A DNA stretch of 41,345 bases, taken from the NCBI GenBank assembly GCA_000277445.1, contig AJWJ01000175.1:1-41345 (forward strand). Direction: 5' to 3'. This document shows positions 32,240 through 41,345 of the stretch, piece by piece. Numbering within the stretch: the first letter of the stretch is position 1; each line of letters begins with the position of its first letter. The notes below the pieces were generated by a model. That model ran no database searches. It saw only the letters and a program-made list of their open reading frames with translations, and was not told where the DNA came from. Made by a program: the position numbers and the translations under genes. The DNA is from Polysphondylium violaceum. Taxonomy: Eukaryota; Evosea; Eumycetozoa; Dictyosteliales; Dictyosteliaceae.

Positions 32240-33297
32240 TTAATGAGATTGCAAACAAATACCAATACAATAAAGGGTATTAAAAGATGCTATTGTCATA
32301 TAGTTTTTTAATTTTAAATTTCCATATTCACCACTTTTAACTATACAAGATAATCTTATAAAACATGGAAAAATGATAAAAGGTAAATTAATAAAAACAT
32401 TATTTTTCATAGTAGATATAAAAAACAACATTATATAAGACCTATATATATAAATTTTTAATTAGAATAGTTATATTATTTATATAAAGGGGAATAGATA
32501 TAATTATTATAGACATAAGATGACAAATAAATTAATTAATTTTTGAACAAACACAATGAAGTCAGGGAAACGGAAATTTAAATTTAATTTAAAAAACATT
32601 ATACTTACAATATAAAACAAGTATTATAAATATAAAAAGAACCTTTTTTCCCAAATACCATTGGAGTTGATAAAGAACCACCTCTTTTGTCATCCTCAAC
32701 ATCCATTAATAAATTACTTGATATACTCATCACCACCAATAGAAAGCATGGGACACCATAAATAAATGCATGCAATGATACCACAGAGGTCGAGAAAAAG
32801 TATCCTGTAAAAGAAAGTAATCCATAAGAGAGCACTATTGATAATTCGGGCATAAATAATCTTTTTTTGAACCTAATGGGGGGCATATTGTAAAATACAC
32901 TAACAAATAATAAATGAAAAACGATATAGAGGGCAAGCATTTGTTTCCAAAATGAAAAGTGAAAAAAGATTTTACAAAACAATAAAACAATGAGCACTGA
33001 AGCACCATAAATATAAGTGAAAATATCGTCTCTATTTAGACCATAATCAAACATTACTCTGTCTTTGGAAGTCTCGGCAATATCAACATTACTCTCTGAG
33101 TCGCATAGAGAATTTAAAATGACTGAAAAAGTGTATATCAACTGAACTAGAAAATATATATTTACAAAACTTGTACTGAGAACTCCGATCTCTTTATAAC
33201 CAAATAAAATACCGACAGATAATGTGGTGAAGGGCATAATACCACTCTTGAATCTAAGCCCATAGAAAATGCCTACTAGTTTATTTTTTTGAATCAT
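32240..33297 (-). CDS. UbiA-family prenyltransferase, second copy (two exons, 296 aa)
   Basis: This is a paralogue of the enzyme at 25459-26401, with the same two-exon structure and the same phase-2 intron position. Exons are 33297-32609 and 32441-32240; the intron of 167 nt (GTAAGT...TAG) is longer than in the first copy. The first aspartate motif reads NSLCDSESNVD (Asn62, Asp66, Asp72), followed by RVMFDYGLNRDD. The loop is YNMPPIRFKKRLFMPELSIV and the second motif is LLMDVEDDKRGG. All of these are kept, so the protein looks catalytically competent. The C-terminal exon (MKNNVFINLPFIIF, ending CLQSH) aligns with that of the first copy, while the segment just before the intron differs most. 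Membrane location and prenyl transfer follow from the family; whether the two copies share a substrate is open. Confidence 0.87.
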
Positions 33298-34132
33298 AAT
33301 TTTTTATATAAAATTATATAAAAACGTTTTTTTTTCTTGCTTTGCTTTGTCTTTATTTCCATATGGATGGAAAGTAGGGAAAATTATTATTTTTAAAACA
33401 TAAAATGCCATTTTTATATTTCATGCCAACAGTGATCTTTCTACCCATTGGTGGAAATAGAATTTTTTAAAAATGACGTAAATTATCCCAAAACACACTA
33501 GAATGGTGGTTTTGTTTATTTTTGAAAAAATACTACTAGTGTTTCTTTTGCCATCTTTAGTTTTAATCTGTTTCAACACACCACACATGTCTGTAAAAAC
33601 AAAAAACACAATGGTGTTTTGCTGAAGCCACAGTAACCACACCATCTTCATCTAAACAATAATGTATTTTTATACATTTACCAAACACTACCTGGTTTAG
33701 TGGTAGACATATTCTACTAGTTTTTACTCTTATGTCTTTGCCTCACTAAGACAGAGCAATGTAATGAGATTGTAAATTTCTTTATCACCAAAAATAGCTC
33801 ACTCTCCATTGTACACTTCAATGTCTTTTGTTTATTTGTATATATTTTTTGATAAATTAACAAATCTATATGATTGGAGGTTTTAACAATAACCTATTTT
33901 AATCGTCATCTAGATGTTCTACAAATAACTTTTTATTGTTTTAAAAATTTTAAAATATTTATTTAAAAATACTTTTCACTTTTCTAGAAGGTCATATTTT
34001 TTTGTATGATTTTTTCTGAGTAATATAAATTATTATTTTATAAATCGATATCATACTTTACAATATCATCATTAATTTTTTAAAAGTGTATATATATAAT
34101 TATTGTTTTCACAATATGTGAGAGTTTATTAA
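33298..34132. other. Spacer between the second UbiA-type gene and the RhoGAP
   Basis: About 835 bp with locally lower AT content at 33420-33830. A minus-strand frame here is listed separately as a weak small-gene candidate. A sequence tggtttagtgg at 33693-33703 matches the A-box consensus of RNA polymerase III genes, but no B box or cloverleaf follows. The right part is ordinary AT-rich 3' flank of the RhoGAP. Confidence 0.5.
33421..33651 (-). CDS. Weak candidate small membrane protein (76 aa or spliced variant)
   Basis: An ATG-started frame encodes 76 residues with a hydrophobic stretch near the C-terminus (KTTILVCFGIIYVIFKKFYF) preceded by a lysine- and serine-rich segment, a pattern seen in tail-anchored proteins. 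A spliced variant is possible: ATG near 33695 (MSTTKP) joined in phase across GTAGTG...ACAG to MCGVLKQIKTKDGK. The donor is poor compared with others in the window, and I recognise no homologue. Base composition is less AT-rich than nearby spacers, which is mild support. It may simply be chance. Confidence 0.2.
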   Translation of the reverse strand: MKMVWLLWLQQNTIVFFVFTDMCGVLKQIKTKDGKRNTSSIFSKINKTTILVCFGIIYVIFKKFYFHQWVERSLLA

Positions 34133-36768
34133 TTATTTAAAAAATCCTTTTGAAATAGGATTAGGAGGATTTTGTTGAGAATTCTCTTCTCTACTATTAA
34201 TTTGTTGTTGAGATTTAATAAATTCTGGAATTGGATATCTTTGTAAATTTGTTGATGATTGTTGTTTAGTGGGTCCTATTTTATTTCTTGGTGGTGGTAT
34301 TGGTGTTGGATTTGAAGTGGTTGTTGTAGTGGTGGTGGTATTGGCTGAAGAAGAAATAAGTGTTGGTGATATATTGTTTGAGTGACCCCCATCATTTTCT
34401 TGGGGTACGACAGATGGTGGCGAAAAATTGGATGAATGAATATGAATATGATGAGATAATGTTGGTGGTGGTGGAAGGTTGGGTTTAATGGTCTTTTTGA
34501 TCATATTTGGGGGCGGTGTATTTTGTGATGAAGATTGGGGACTAGGTTGTATAGTTGATAGATGTTGATATAATTGTTGCTGTACTTGTTGATGATTATT
34601 ATTCACTTGTAATAAAGACATTCTTTGGGGTGGAAGCGGTGATGATGACCCCGGTGTGGGTGTATTACTATTTGTGGTATTGTTACCATTATTACTACTA
34701 TCTTTATTACTACCTCGGGGTGTAATATTTAATGGTGATGAGTTTTGTGAACTATTATTACTATTTAAATAACTAAAATTAATATTTGGTGACGATGGTG
34801 AATTTTTAAGCTGAGGTCTAATTGGCGATGAAACATTATATGGTGGAGTTAATTTATCTGGTGGTGAAATATTAATGTTTTGAATTAAAGGTGGAGGTGG
34901 TAAAAAGATTGGTAAAGAGTTACTTGATAATCTAGTAGTTAGATTTGGGTGATTATTTATATTTGTGGCATCCATAGGTGGGACAATGGGTATGGGCAAA
35001 GTAGCGACATTGGACGTGGTGCTTGGTTGTTGTGATAATATTTTAGATTCGATGTCACCCATTTGCAAAGGACAACACTCTTGTAATTGTTGAAAACTTT
35101 CTATCAATAGTTTTATAAATGATTTTTCTTTCTCAATATTTGTCAAATAGAGTTCAGTGTTTGTACAACGCAAAAATGAAGGAGCAAAGACCATTCCTGT
35201 ATTATCTAAATTCATTTTACTCTCCACTACGTTTTCTGGAAGAATTAATTCATGTAAAAATGTTACAATATATGTTATTATTTTTTGATTAATTGTTGGC
35301 AACTGTTTAAACCACCCAACCAATTCCTCCGATGATTCACAATTGATTGCTCTGTCATAAAATGAATCTGGTATTAATGGGGATGGCATATCTCTTAACC
35401 AAAGCTTTAATAATGATGCCAAAGGATGAACACTCATGTCACTAGGAATATTATAATCACCTTCATTGATTTGTTTCTTTAATGCCAAAATTTCATTTCC
35501 ATGACCGGGTATTCTAAAAATACCCTCTGCCTTCATTCCATCATATGACTTGATAAGATTTACCAATAGTACTAGAATATAAGGTATTTCCAGAGTAGGG
35601 TATTTTGCCTTTTGTTTTTCCATAACATCGGCCATTGAAACCCCAAATACTGAATTTGGATGATTGGATGATGTCAGATCTTCTTTACTAGTGCCACCAC
35701 TACTACTGGCATTGTTATTGCTACTATTACCAACACCATGTATAAAACTACCACCTATCTTTAGGGCTGACATTGTTTGTCTCCAACCTTTTTTCTTTTT
35801 CTCTTTCTCACCTGCTTCAAAAGTAAATTCTGGAGTTGTTACATTGATTGATTTGTTGAAATTGACAAAATTCATAATATCATGTTTGGTATCGATTGCA
35901 TTGACACTATCCTCTGACTCTTTTAAACATAATGTATACTTTTGAGGAATTGATTGAAATTCAGTTAAATACTTCTTTAAATTTGTTTTCATTCTTTGCA
36001 TTCTAATTGTTTCTAGTCTTTGAATATCATTTTGAATTTTTGGTAATTTGTCAATATGAAAGTTGATGTGATAATTGTTTGCAATATTAATTTGTGATTT
36101 ATATTCTTCTTCCGCTATATTTATCTTATTGGGATCACTTTCCGGATCCTTAAAAATTGAATCATAATTTGATTTTGCCATTCTTAAATTTTCAAAAACT
36201 ACCTTTCTTTCTTTAGCTAAATTAAATCCATCTGATATAAACTGATAAAAACAAAAAGTTGTTAATCTCTGGAACCACTATTATCAACAACAAGAACAAT
36301 GCTTATACATACTGATTTTTGTTCAGATTTAAAATCCTTTAAAAATGAATTGAGTGGTTCATTTATATCTATATTTATCTTTTGAACTGATTGAAGTATA
36401 TGTGATGAAAACTGATTCATACTCTCCAACATTACAGAAAAAGCCTCACTAATTCCACCCGATGTTGAAAGAGCTGGTTGGGATTTAACAAGCTTTTGTA
36501 AATTCTTGGCATAATCCTCCTCGATTTGTGCTCTTTTTTCTAAAAATTTTTTAATAATTGTAGAGTCTTGTAAACCCTTTTCAATTTCATCACAGATTAA
36601 ATCTGTTTCATTCTTTGTATTTTGTTAAATAATAAAAAGTCATGGTGTTTTCATGTTGTTCAAAATAGATTTGTTTATTATTGAAATTAGTAATTTAGGA
36701 TAATTGGAAAATAAAAATTTAAAAAAAAAGCTTACATTTAAAGGCAACTTTACTGTTCCAACAAACAT
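34133..36768 (-). CDS. F-BAR domain RhoGAP (three exons, 813 aa)
   Basis: This protein should bind curved membrane through an F-BAR domain and switch off a Rho/Rac GTPase. Exons in reading order are 36768-36736, 36612-36313 and 36241-34133, with phase-0 joins (KLPLN-NETDLICDEI and KSEQKS-FISDGFNLAK). Residues about 10-230 form the F-BAR domain: KKFLEKRAQIEEDYAKNLQK is the classic FCH helix. The RhoGAP domain lies near 311-475, with YPTLEIPYILVLLVNLIKSY, the arginine finger Arg354 in AEGIFRIPG, LLKLWLRDMPSPLIP and MNLDNTGMVFAPSFLRC. The C-terminal 330 residues are proline-, serine- and asparagine-rich, with several PPPP-type stretches that could bind SH3 or profilin partners. The architecture matches the srGAP-like and dictyostelid MGP-type RhoGAPs. 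It is transcribed away from rab1A. Confidence 0.92.
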
Positions 36769-37229
36769 TGTTTATAAACAATTACTAAATATATAAATGC
36801 TTATATATTTATGTATATATTTTTTATGTTACTAATTATTACTATCTATTAAATGATGTTGGTTGAGAGAGTGAACAACCGATTATTAAAACACTGCCAA
36901 ACAACAACAATAATTAGTATTTTTAATTATTATTATTTTATTAATAACAATAAACACACTATTCATACAAACACACTCTCACACACCCTCTCTAAATAAT
37001 TATATTTATTATATTGCACACTCTCACACAATTGATAGAGATAGAGTTTTTTGTTTTTTTTTTTTCTTTTTTTTTTTTGTTGAGTTTGAATTTGTATGTG
37101 AGTGGGGTGGTGATTGAATGTTTTTTTTTTCCTTTTTTTTGAATGAATAAAAGAGTGTTTGGGTGTGTATGATATTTAAATATCAATTGTATATCTGATA
37201 TTGTATGTGTAGTATTAAATTTATTTTAT

Positions 37230-37262
37230 ACTCTGGGACTTTTCGCCCGGTACGATATAAAT
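37230..37262. promoter_or_regulatory. GC-richer patch abutting a TATA-like sequence
   Basis: The sequence tctgggacttttcgcccgg, then tacgatataaatgcc, is the only clear GC island in this 2.6 kb spacer. It lies about 480 bp upstream of the RhoGAP start and 2.1 kb upstream of rab1A. It could be a promoter core for an unseen transcript on the plus strand. Confidence 0.25.
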
Positions 37263-38633
37263 GCCTCTATTTTTATAAAAATAAATTACAGAGTGAGTTT
37301 ATGGTTGAGTGTGAAACTAATTTATGGTTTAAGAAATAGATTTATGATGTTGTTTGTTGAGATGATATGATACTATAAGGGTGTATGAATCTTGTATGAA
37401 TTGGGGTGATGGAAGAGTATTTTGAGTGTAGAGTATATAGAGTATTTATATTAAATCAATCTATATTTTTAAAAAGAGAAAAAACAAATAATAAAGTGTA
37501 TTTATAGCTATATCTAATTCTTAATTTAATATTAATATACTTTGAATTTGGTTTTTTCTTATTTTTTTTATTTTTTTTGATTAAAAAAAAAATCAAATGA
37601 AATTTAGATATTTCCACCCATTTTTTTACCTCAAAAAAAACTTCCAATAGAGGGTTGCAATTTGGAAGGGGTTGAGCTGGTATTAAAAACCTTTAGATTA
37701 AGGAGAGAAAAAACTAATCAAATATTTGTAATACAATTAAAAATTCTCTTCCAAATTTGAATAGGAATTTATGAGTTTATATAATACATTTCTTTTACAA
37801 ATGTGAAAACAAAGCAAAGGGAAGAGAGAGAGAGAAACAGAGAAACATTCAAGGTTTTATTCAGTTTTCTTTGATATCAGTTGATTTCTCTAAATCGATA
37901 AGAAATCAATATATTTGGTAATCTGTCAACACTCAAAACTTGGTTTTGCTTTTAATTCTTAAATTAAAATTCAGCAAACAAAAAAGTTATATTTTTTTCA
38001 AACTTTAATTTTCATAGAATTGAGTATATGTCCAGGTGGACGAAATTTTTTATGAATTTTACTTTTTTCAAAAAATACAGATTTATGAGTTTCAAACGAA
38101 TGTTTCTTTGTTTAAAAAGTATAAATACTCAAGCGACCATTGGTTTTAATTAATAATAAACAATTTGTGTTTTTTATTTCACTTCCTATATCCACATATA
38201 ATCATCACATTTGTTTTGAACTTCTCGATTATCTCTGAGTCTTGTTCTCACTTCTATTTTTACAACTCCTGCACACTACAAAACACCCACACACACACCG
38301 CATACAAACTACATTTACTTATTTCTACACATACATATATACATACACACTCCTTTATTTCCAAGCTTCAACACTACTTTTTTTTTTTTTTTTTGTTTTT
38401 CTTTTTTTTTTTTTTGTTGCAAATTTTTTTAAAAATTTTCGTGTGAGACTTTGGTTGAACAAATTCAATTGCTATTTTTTTTTCTAGTTTTAACTTTTTT
38501 ATATATATATTAAACAAAAGGTAAAGGTTTATCAATAAATCAACAACAGAACATATTTGCATGTCATATAGTTTGATTGTTTTGACGCTGAGGGGAAGGG
38601 ATGATAGTCAGTCATAATAGTAATAGTAATAGT

Positions 38634-38663
<30 letters not shown>
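38634..38663. repeat. (AAC)10 triplet repeat
   Basis: Ten exact AAC triplets, preceded by TAG/TAA-rich triplets. Such repeats are common in dictyostelid spacers and coding DNA; here no coding gene contains it that I can support. Confidence 0.9.
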
Positions 38664-38665
<2 letters not shown>

Positions 38666-39348
38666 GAAAGAGAGACAAAAGAAAACCTACTACAAAGATC
38701 ATATACTGGAGAGACAGATATCAAAAGAATCTATTTACTATTACCTATCATCTACATCAAGATTTACTAGCCTCTCAGATATCCACATTAGTTTTACACA
38801 CACACACATATTTATATTCTCCCTCTAGAATACATCTTTGTCTATTTGTGTTTTTATTTTTATTACTATTTTTATTTAGATTATCTACATAATGGATAGT
38901 AATAATATATTATGCTATTAGAGAAAACCCTCCACCAACACACACAAGTTTCTCTCTCTTTCTCCCTCTGAAGAGGCGATATAAAAAAAGTGCAACAAAA
39001 AAAAAAAAAAAAAAAAAGAAAATAATATTATTATGCAACATCATCATTTCTTAATAGAGTATTTTTATTAAATATTTCTTTATAGAAAAAAACTTTACAA
39101 AAGGTTAAACATTTATTTTTGTGTGTATGTGCATGTTTGCATGTGTGTGTGTATGACAACGTATACACATTTCTCTCTTTCTTTTCAGAGATCTTTTTGT
39201 TTTTTTTTTTTTCTAAAATTTTTTTTAATTTTTTTCAAACTGTATCTTTTTTTTTAAAAAAAAACTCTAATATATTAAATTTACTAACACTCTACAATTT
39301 ACACTTTTATAAAACAATATTATATACACCACATTAAACAGATAAACA

Positions 39349-40403
39349 ATGAATCCAGATTAGTATGTATAGTTTTATATAACAATAGAAAAAAAAAAAA
39401 AAAAAAAAAAGAACATGTATTAACAACGAATTTCTCTTTTTCTCTATAATTACAGTCATTACTTATTTAAATTATTACTTATTGGTGACAGTGGTGTCGG
39501 TAAAAGTTGTCTTTTATTAAGATTTGCTGTATGTAGATAATAATATCATTATTTAAACATGATACCATGTTATTAACATTTATAATTCAATAATAATATT
39601 AATAATAACATCAATGTAATAATATCAATCAACAACAACAACAACGCCAACAACAATTACATAATAATAATGATCAAAAACAGGATGATACATACTCTGA
39701 AAGTTTTATCTCTACTATTGGTGTTGATTTTAAGATTAGAACCATTGACTTAAATGGAAAGACCATTAAATTACAAATTGTAATATTAGATTATTCATTA
39801 CAGATAAATATAATTCATCAATACTAATTAGCATTAAATAATAATAACAATAATTATAATACTGATGATATATAGTGGGATACTGCAGGTCAAGAACGTT
39901 TCAGAACTATTACTAGTAGTTATTATCGTGGTGCCCATGGTATCATTGTAGTTTATGATGTTACAGATAAATTAACTTTTGAAAATGTTAGACAATGGTT
40001 ACAAGAAATTGATAGATTTGCTAGTGAACACGTCAATAAGCTTTTAGTTGGTAACAAGAGTGATCTTGTCGCTAAAAAAGTTGTTGATTATAATACTGCT
40101 AAAGCTTTTGCTGACTCACTCCAAATCCCATTCCTCGAAACTTCTGCCAAGCAATCTACCAATGTAGAACAAGCTTTTATGACTATGGCTACTGAAATTA
40201 AAAATAGGTTTGTATTGTCTTGCTATTATTCATTCTCACACTATTATTATTATTATTATTATTTTTAAACTCATTTTATTAACAAATCAATAAAATTCAA
40301 ATATAATAGATTAACTGCTTCTCAACCATCCGCTGTTCCAGATCGTAACAAAGTCGTTCCAGGTTCATCTGCTCCAATTTCTCCTAAATCATCATGTTGT
40401 TAA
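39349..40403 (+). CDS. rab1A: Rab1A small GTPase (five exons, 202 aa)
   Basis: Rab1 controls vesicle traffic from the ER to the Golgi. Exons are 39349-39362, 39456-39528, 39684-39779, 39876-40207 and 40310-40403; all introns are short GT-AG (the last donor is GTTTGT) and the phases agree. The first exon has only 14 nt (MNPD plus two bases) and joins [19 protein letters not shown]. Nucleotide-binding motifs are [21 protein letters not shown] and ETSAK. The effector loop [15 protein letters not shown] and the switch II region match Rab1. The C-terminus ends SSCC, giving two cysteines for geranylgeranylation. The length and sequence match the dictyostelid Rab1A I remember, which has the same N-terminal MNPDYHYLFKLL. 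The variable tail is short and serine/proline-rich. Confidence 0.95.
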
Positions 40404-41345
40404 GCTATAGCAAAAGAACAAAACTAAATATATTAAATATTGTTTGTACAAACACACTTTTTCCTTTTTTTTATAATAAATTCAACCCTATTCCCTAAAT
40501 CCTTCTCAATTTTGTTGTTGATATATTCACATATCAATGAGAAAAAAAAAAAAAAAACTTTTACGTTTATTTACACAATCAAATCAAAAAATATTTATTT
40601 ATAAAAATCTAATCTCTCACTTCACCACCACCAACACATCTAGATATTTTATAAAACTTACAGTTTATTACACAAACCAACACTAAAAAGATCTTGTCAA
40701 AGATAATCAACAAAAAAACGCGCCCACTCAAATGAATATCAAATTTTTTTTTCGAAAATTTTTATTCTAAAACTTTTTTTTGAAAATTTTTCAACCTTTG
40801 GTTTGGGTGTGTATTTTTTTGATCCAATTTTAGATTTTTTTTTCAATATTTAATAGTTTTTTTTCTTACCTAATAAGATCATTCAACACACACTACAAAA
40901 ACAACATAAAGATACAAGTATATCTATTTGTATTCATTAATTGTACCATTATTTATTTTATTAGGTATTTATCTTCTTTTTATATATTTTTTATCTTTTT
41001 CAGTCCTTGTAAACCAATCAAGATATTTGTATATTTATGAAAGTGTGCCTTTTACAACAACAAAAATCTTTTTATATATCCTTTATTATAATAATATAAT
41101 GTGATCATTGTTGACCTATTTTCGATATTGATAGATGGGTCTATTGTAAATAATATATATTATAAAGATATTGATTTTAAACCAAGATTTGAGGGATGCA
41201 GCAAACATTTTGAAAAAATAACCGCCGTTTATATCTTCCTTATTTTTTTTGAAAATTTCACCTATTTTTTACACTATGGACAAAAGACCCACACAAAACT
41301 ACCACTCACTGTGTCCATCCATCATCGTTTATAGTATTTTTTTTT
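40404..41345. other. Spacer downstream of rab1A
   Basis: About 940 bp of AT-rich DNA with homopolymer tracts and a small acgcgccc patch at 40719-40726. A frame at 41101-41334 shows no family likeness and begins at a GTG. The patch may belong to the promoter of a gene beyond the window. No RNA gene is recognised. Confidence 0.5.

Larger units (their letters stand above)
36769..39348. other. Long divergent spacer between the RhoGAP and rab1A
   Basis: This is the longest gene-free stretch, about 2.6 kb, shared by the two divergent promoters. It has AT-rich DNA with homopolymer runs, a GC-richer patch at 37230-37255 (tctgggacttttcgcccgg) followed at once by tataaat, CA-rich stretches at 38290-38350, (AAC)10 at 38634-38663, and a long A tract near 38998-39016. 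Open frames here are homopolymer or triplet-repeat translations with no family likeness. Non-coding RNAs or 5' leader exons cannot be excluded. Confidence 0.5.

Noticed and set aside
25459-33297. A biosynthetic cluster around the two UbiA-type genes
   Set aside because: The gene between them is a RhoGEF and the neighbours are a phosphatase and a RhoGAP; no synthase, methyltransferase or oxidase is present.
33693-33703. tRNA gene suggested by an A-box match
   Set aside because: No B box (GGTTCRANNCC) follows within the usual distance, and the flanks do not form an acceptor stem.
38601-38828. Asparagine-rich 75-codon frame
   Set aside because: It is the translation of the (AAC)10 repeat with a random tail; no homology and no splice support.

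Overview
The window is nuclear DNA of a social amoeba (Dictyostelia). Spacers and introns are very AT-rich, introns are short GT-AG, some proteins carry asparagine or glutamine runs, and the Rab1A protein has the dictyostelid form. Coding DNA, especially in aconitase, uses more C-ending codons than I would expect of D. discoideum, so another dictyostelid is more likely; I cannot name the species. I found 14 well-supported protein genes. I rebuilt exons by eye from splice sites, reading phase and protein family continuity; every multi-exon model closes in frame.

Layout. The first 9.5 kb lies on the + strand: methylenetetrahydrofolate reductase, mitochondrial aconitase, an ACT-domain phenylalanine hydroxylase and an ankyrin-repeat protein. 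From 9.6 to 36.8 kb every gene is on the - strand: two copines with an AT-rich 683-residue unknown protein between them; a 1261-residue predicted GPI-anchored surface protein with cysteine-bounded repeats; a seven-span membrane protein; PEX14 with a long N-terminal extension; a secreted CX5R phosphatase; a UbiA-type prenyltransferase; an armadillo-DH-PH RhoGEF; a second UbiA-type paralogue; and an F-BAR RhoGAP. A 2.6 kb divergent spacer then leads to five-exon rab1A on the + strand.

The genes do not form one pathway. The first block is pterin/folate and central metabolism. The rest leans to membrane, surface and small-GTPase work: copines, RhoGEF, RhoGAP, Rab1A and PEX14. Two gene pairs, copines and UbiA-type enzymes, are local duplications at different stages of divergence.

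I saw no tRNA, rRNA, CRISPR array, intact transposon or virus-like element. The items most worth a second look are the repeat-bearing surface protein, the secreted phosphatase whose catalytic cysteine codon is cut by an intron, the duplicated UbiA-type enzymes, the kilobase-long RhoGEF intron with duplicated GC-rich motifs, and two inverted repeats in spacers.
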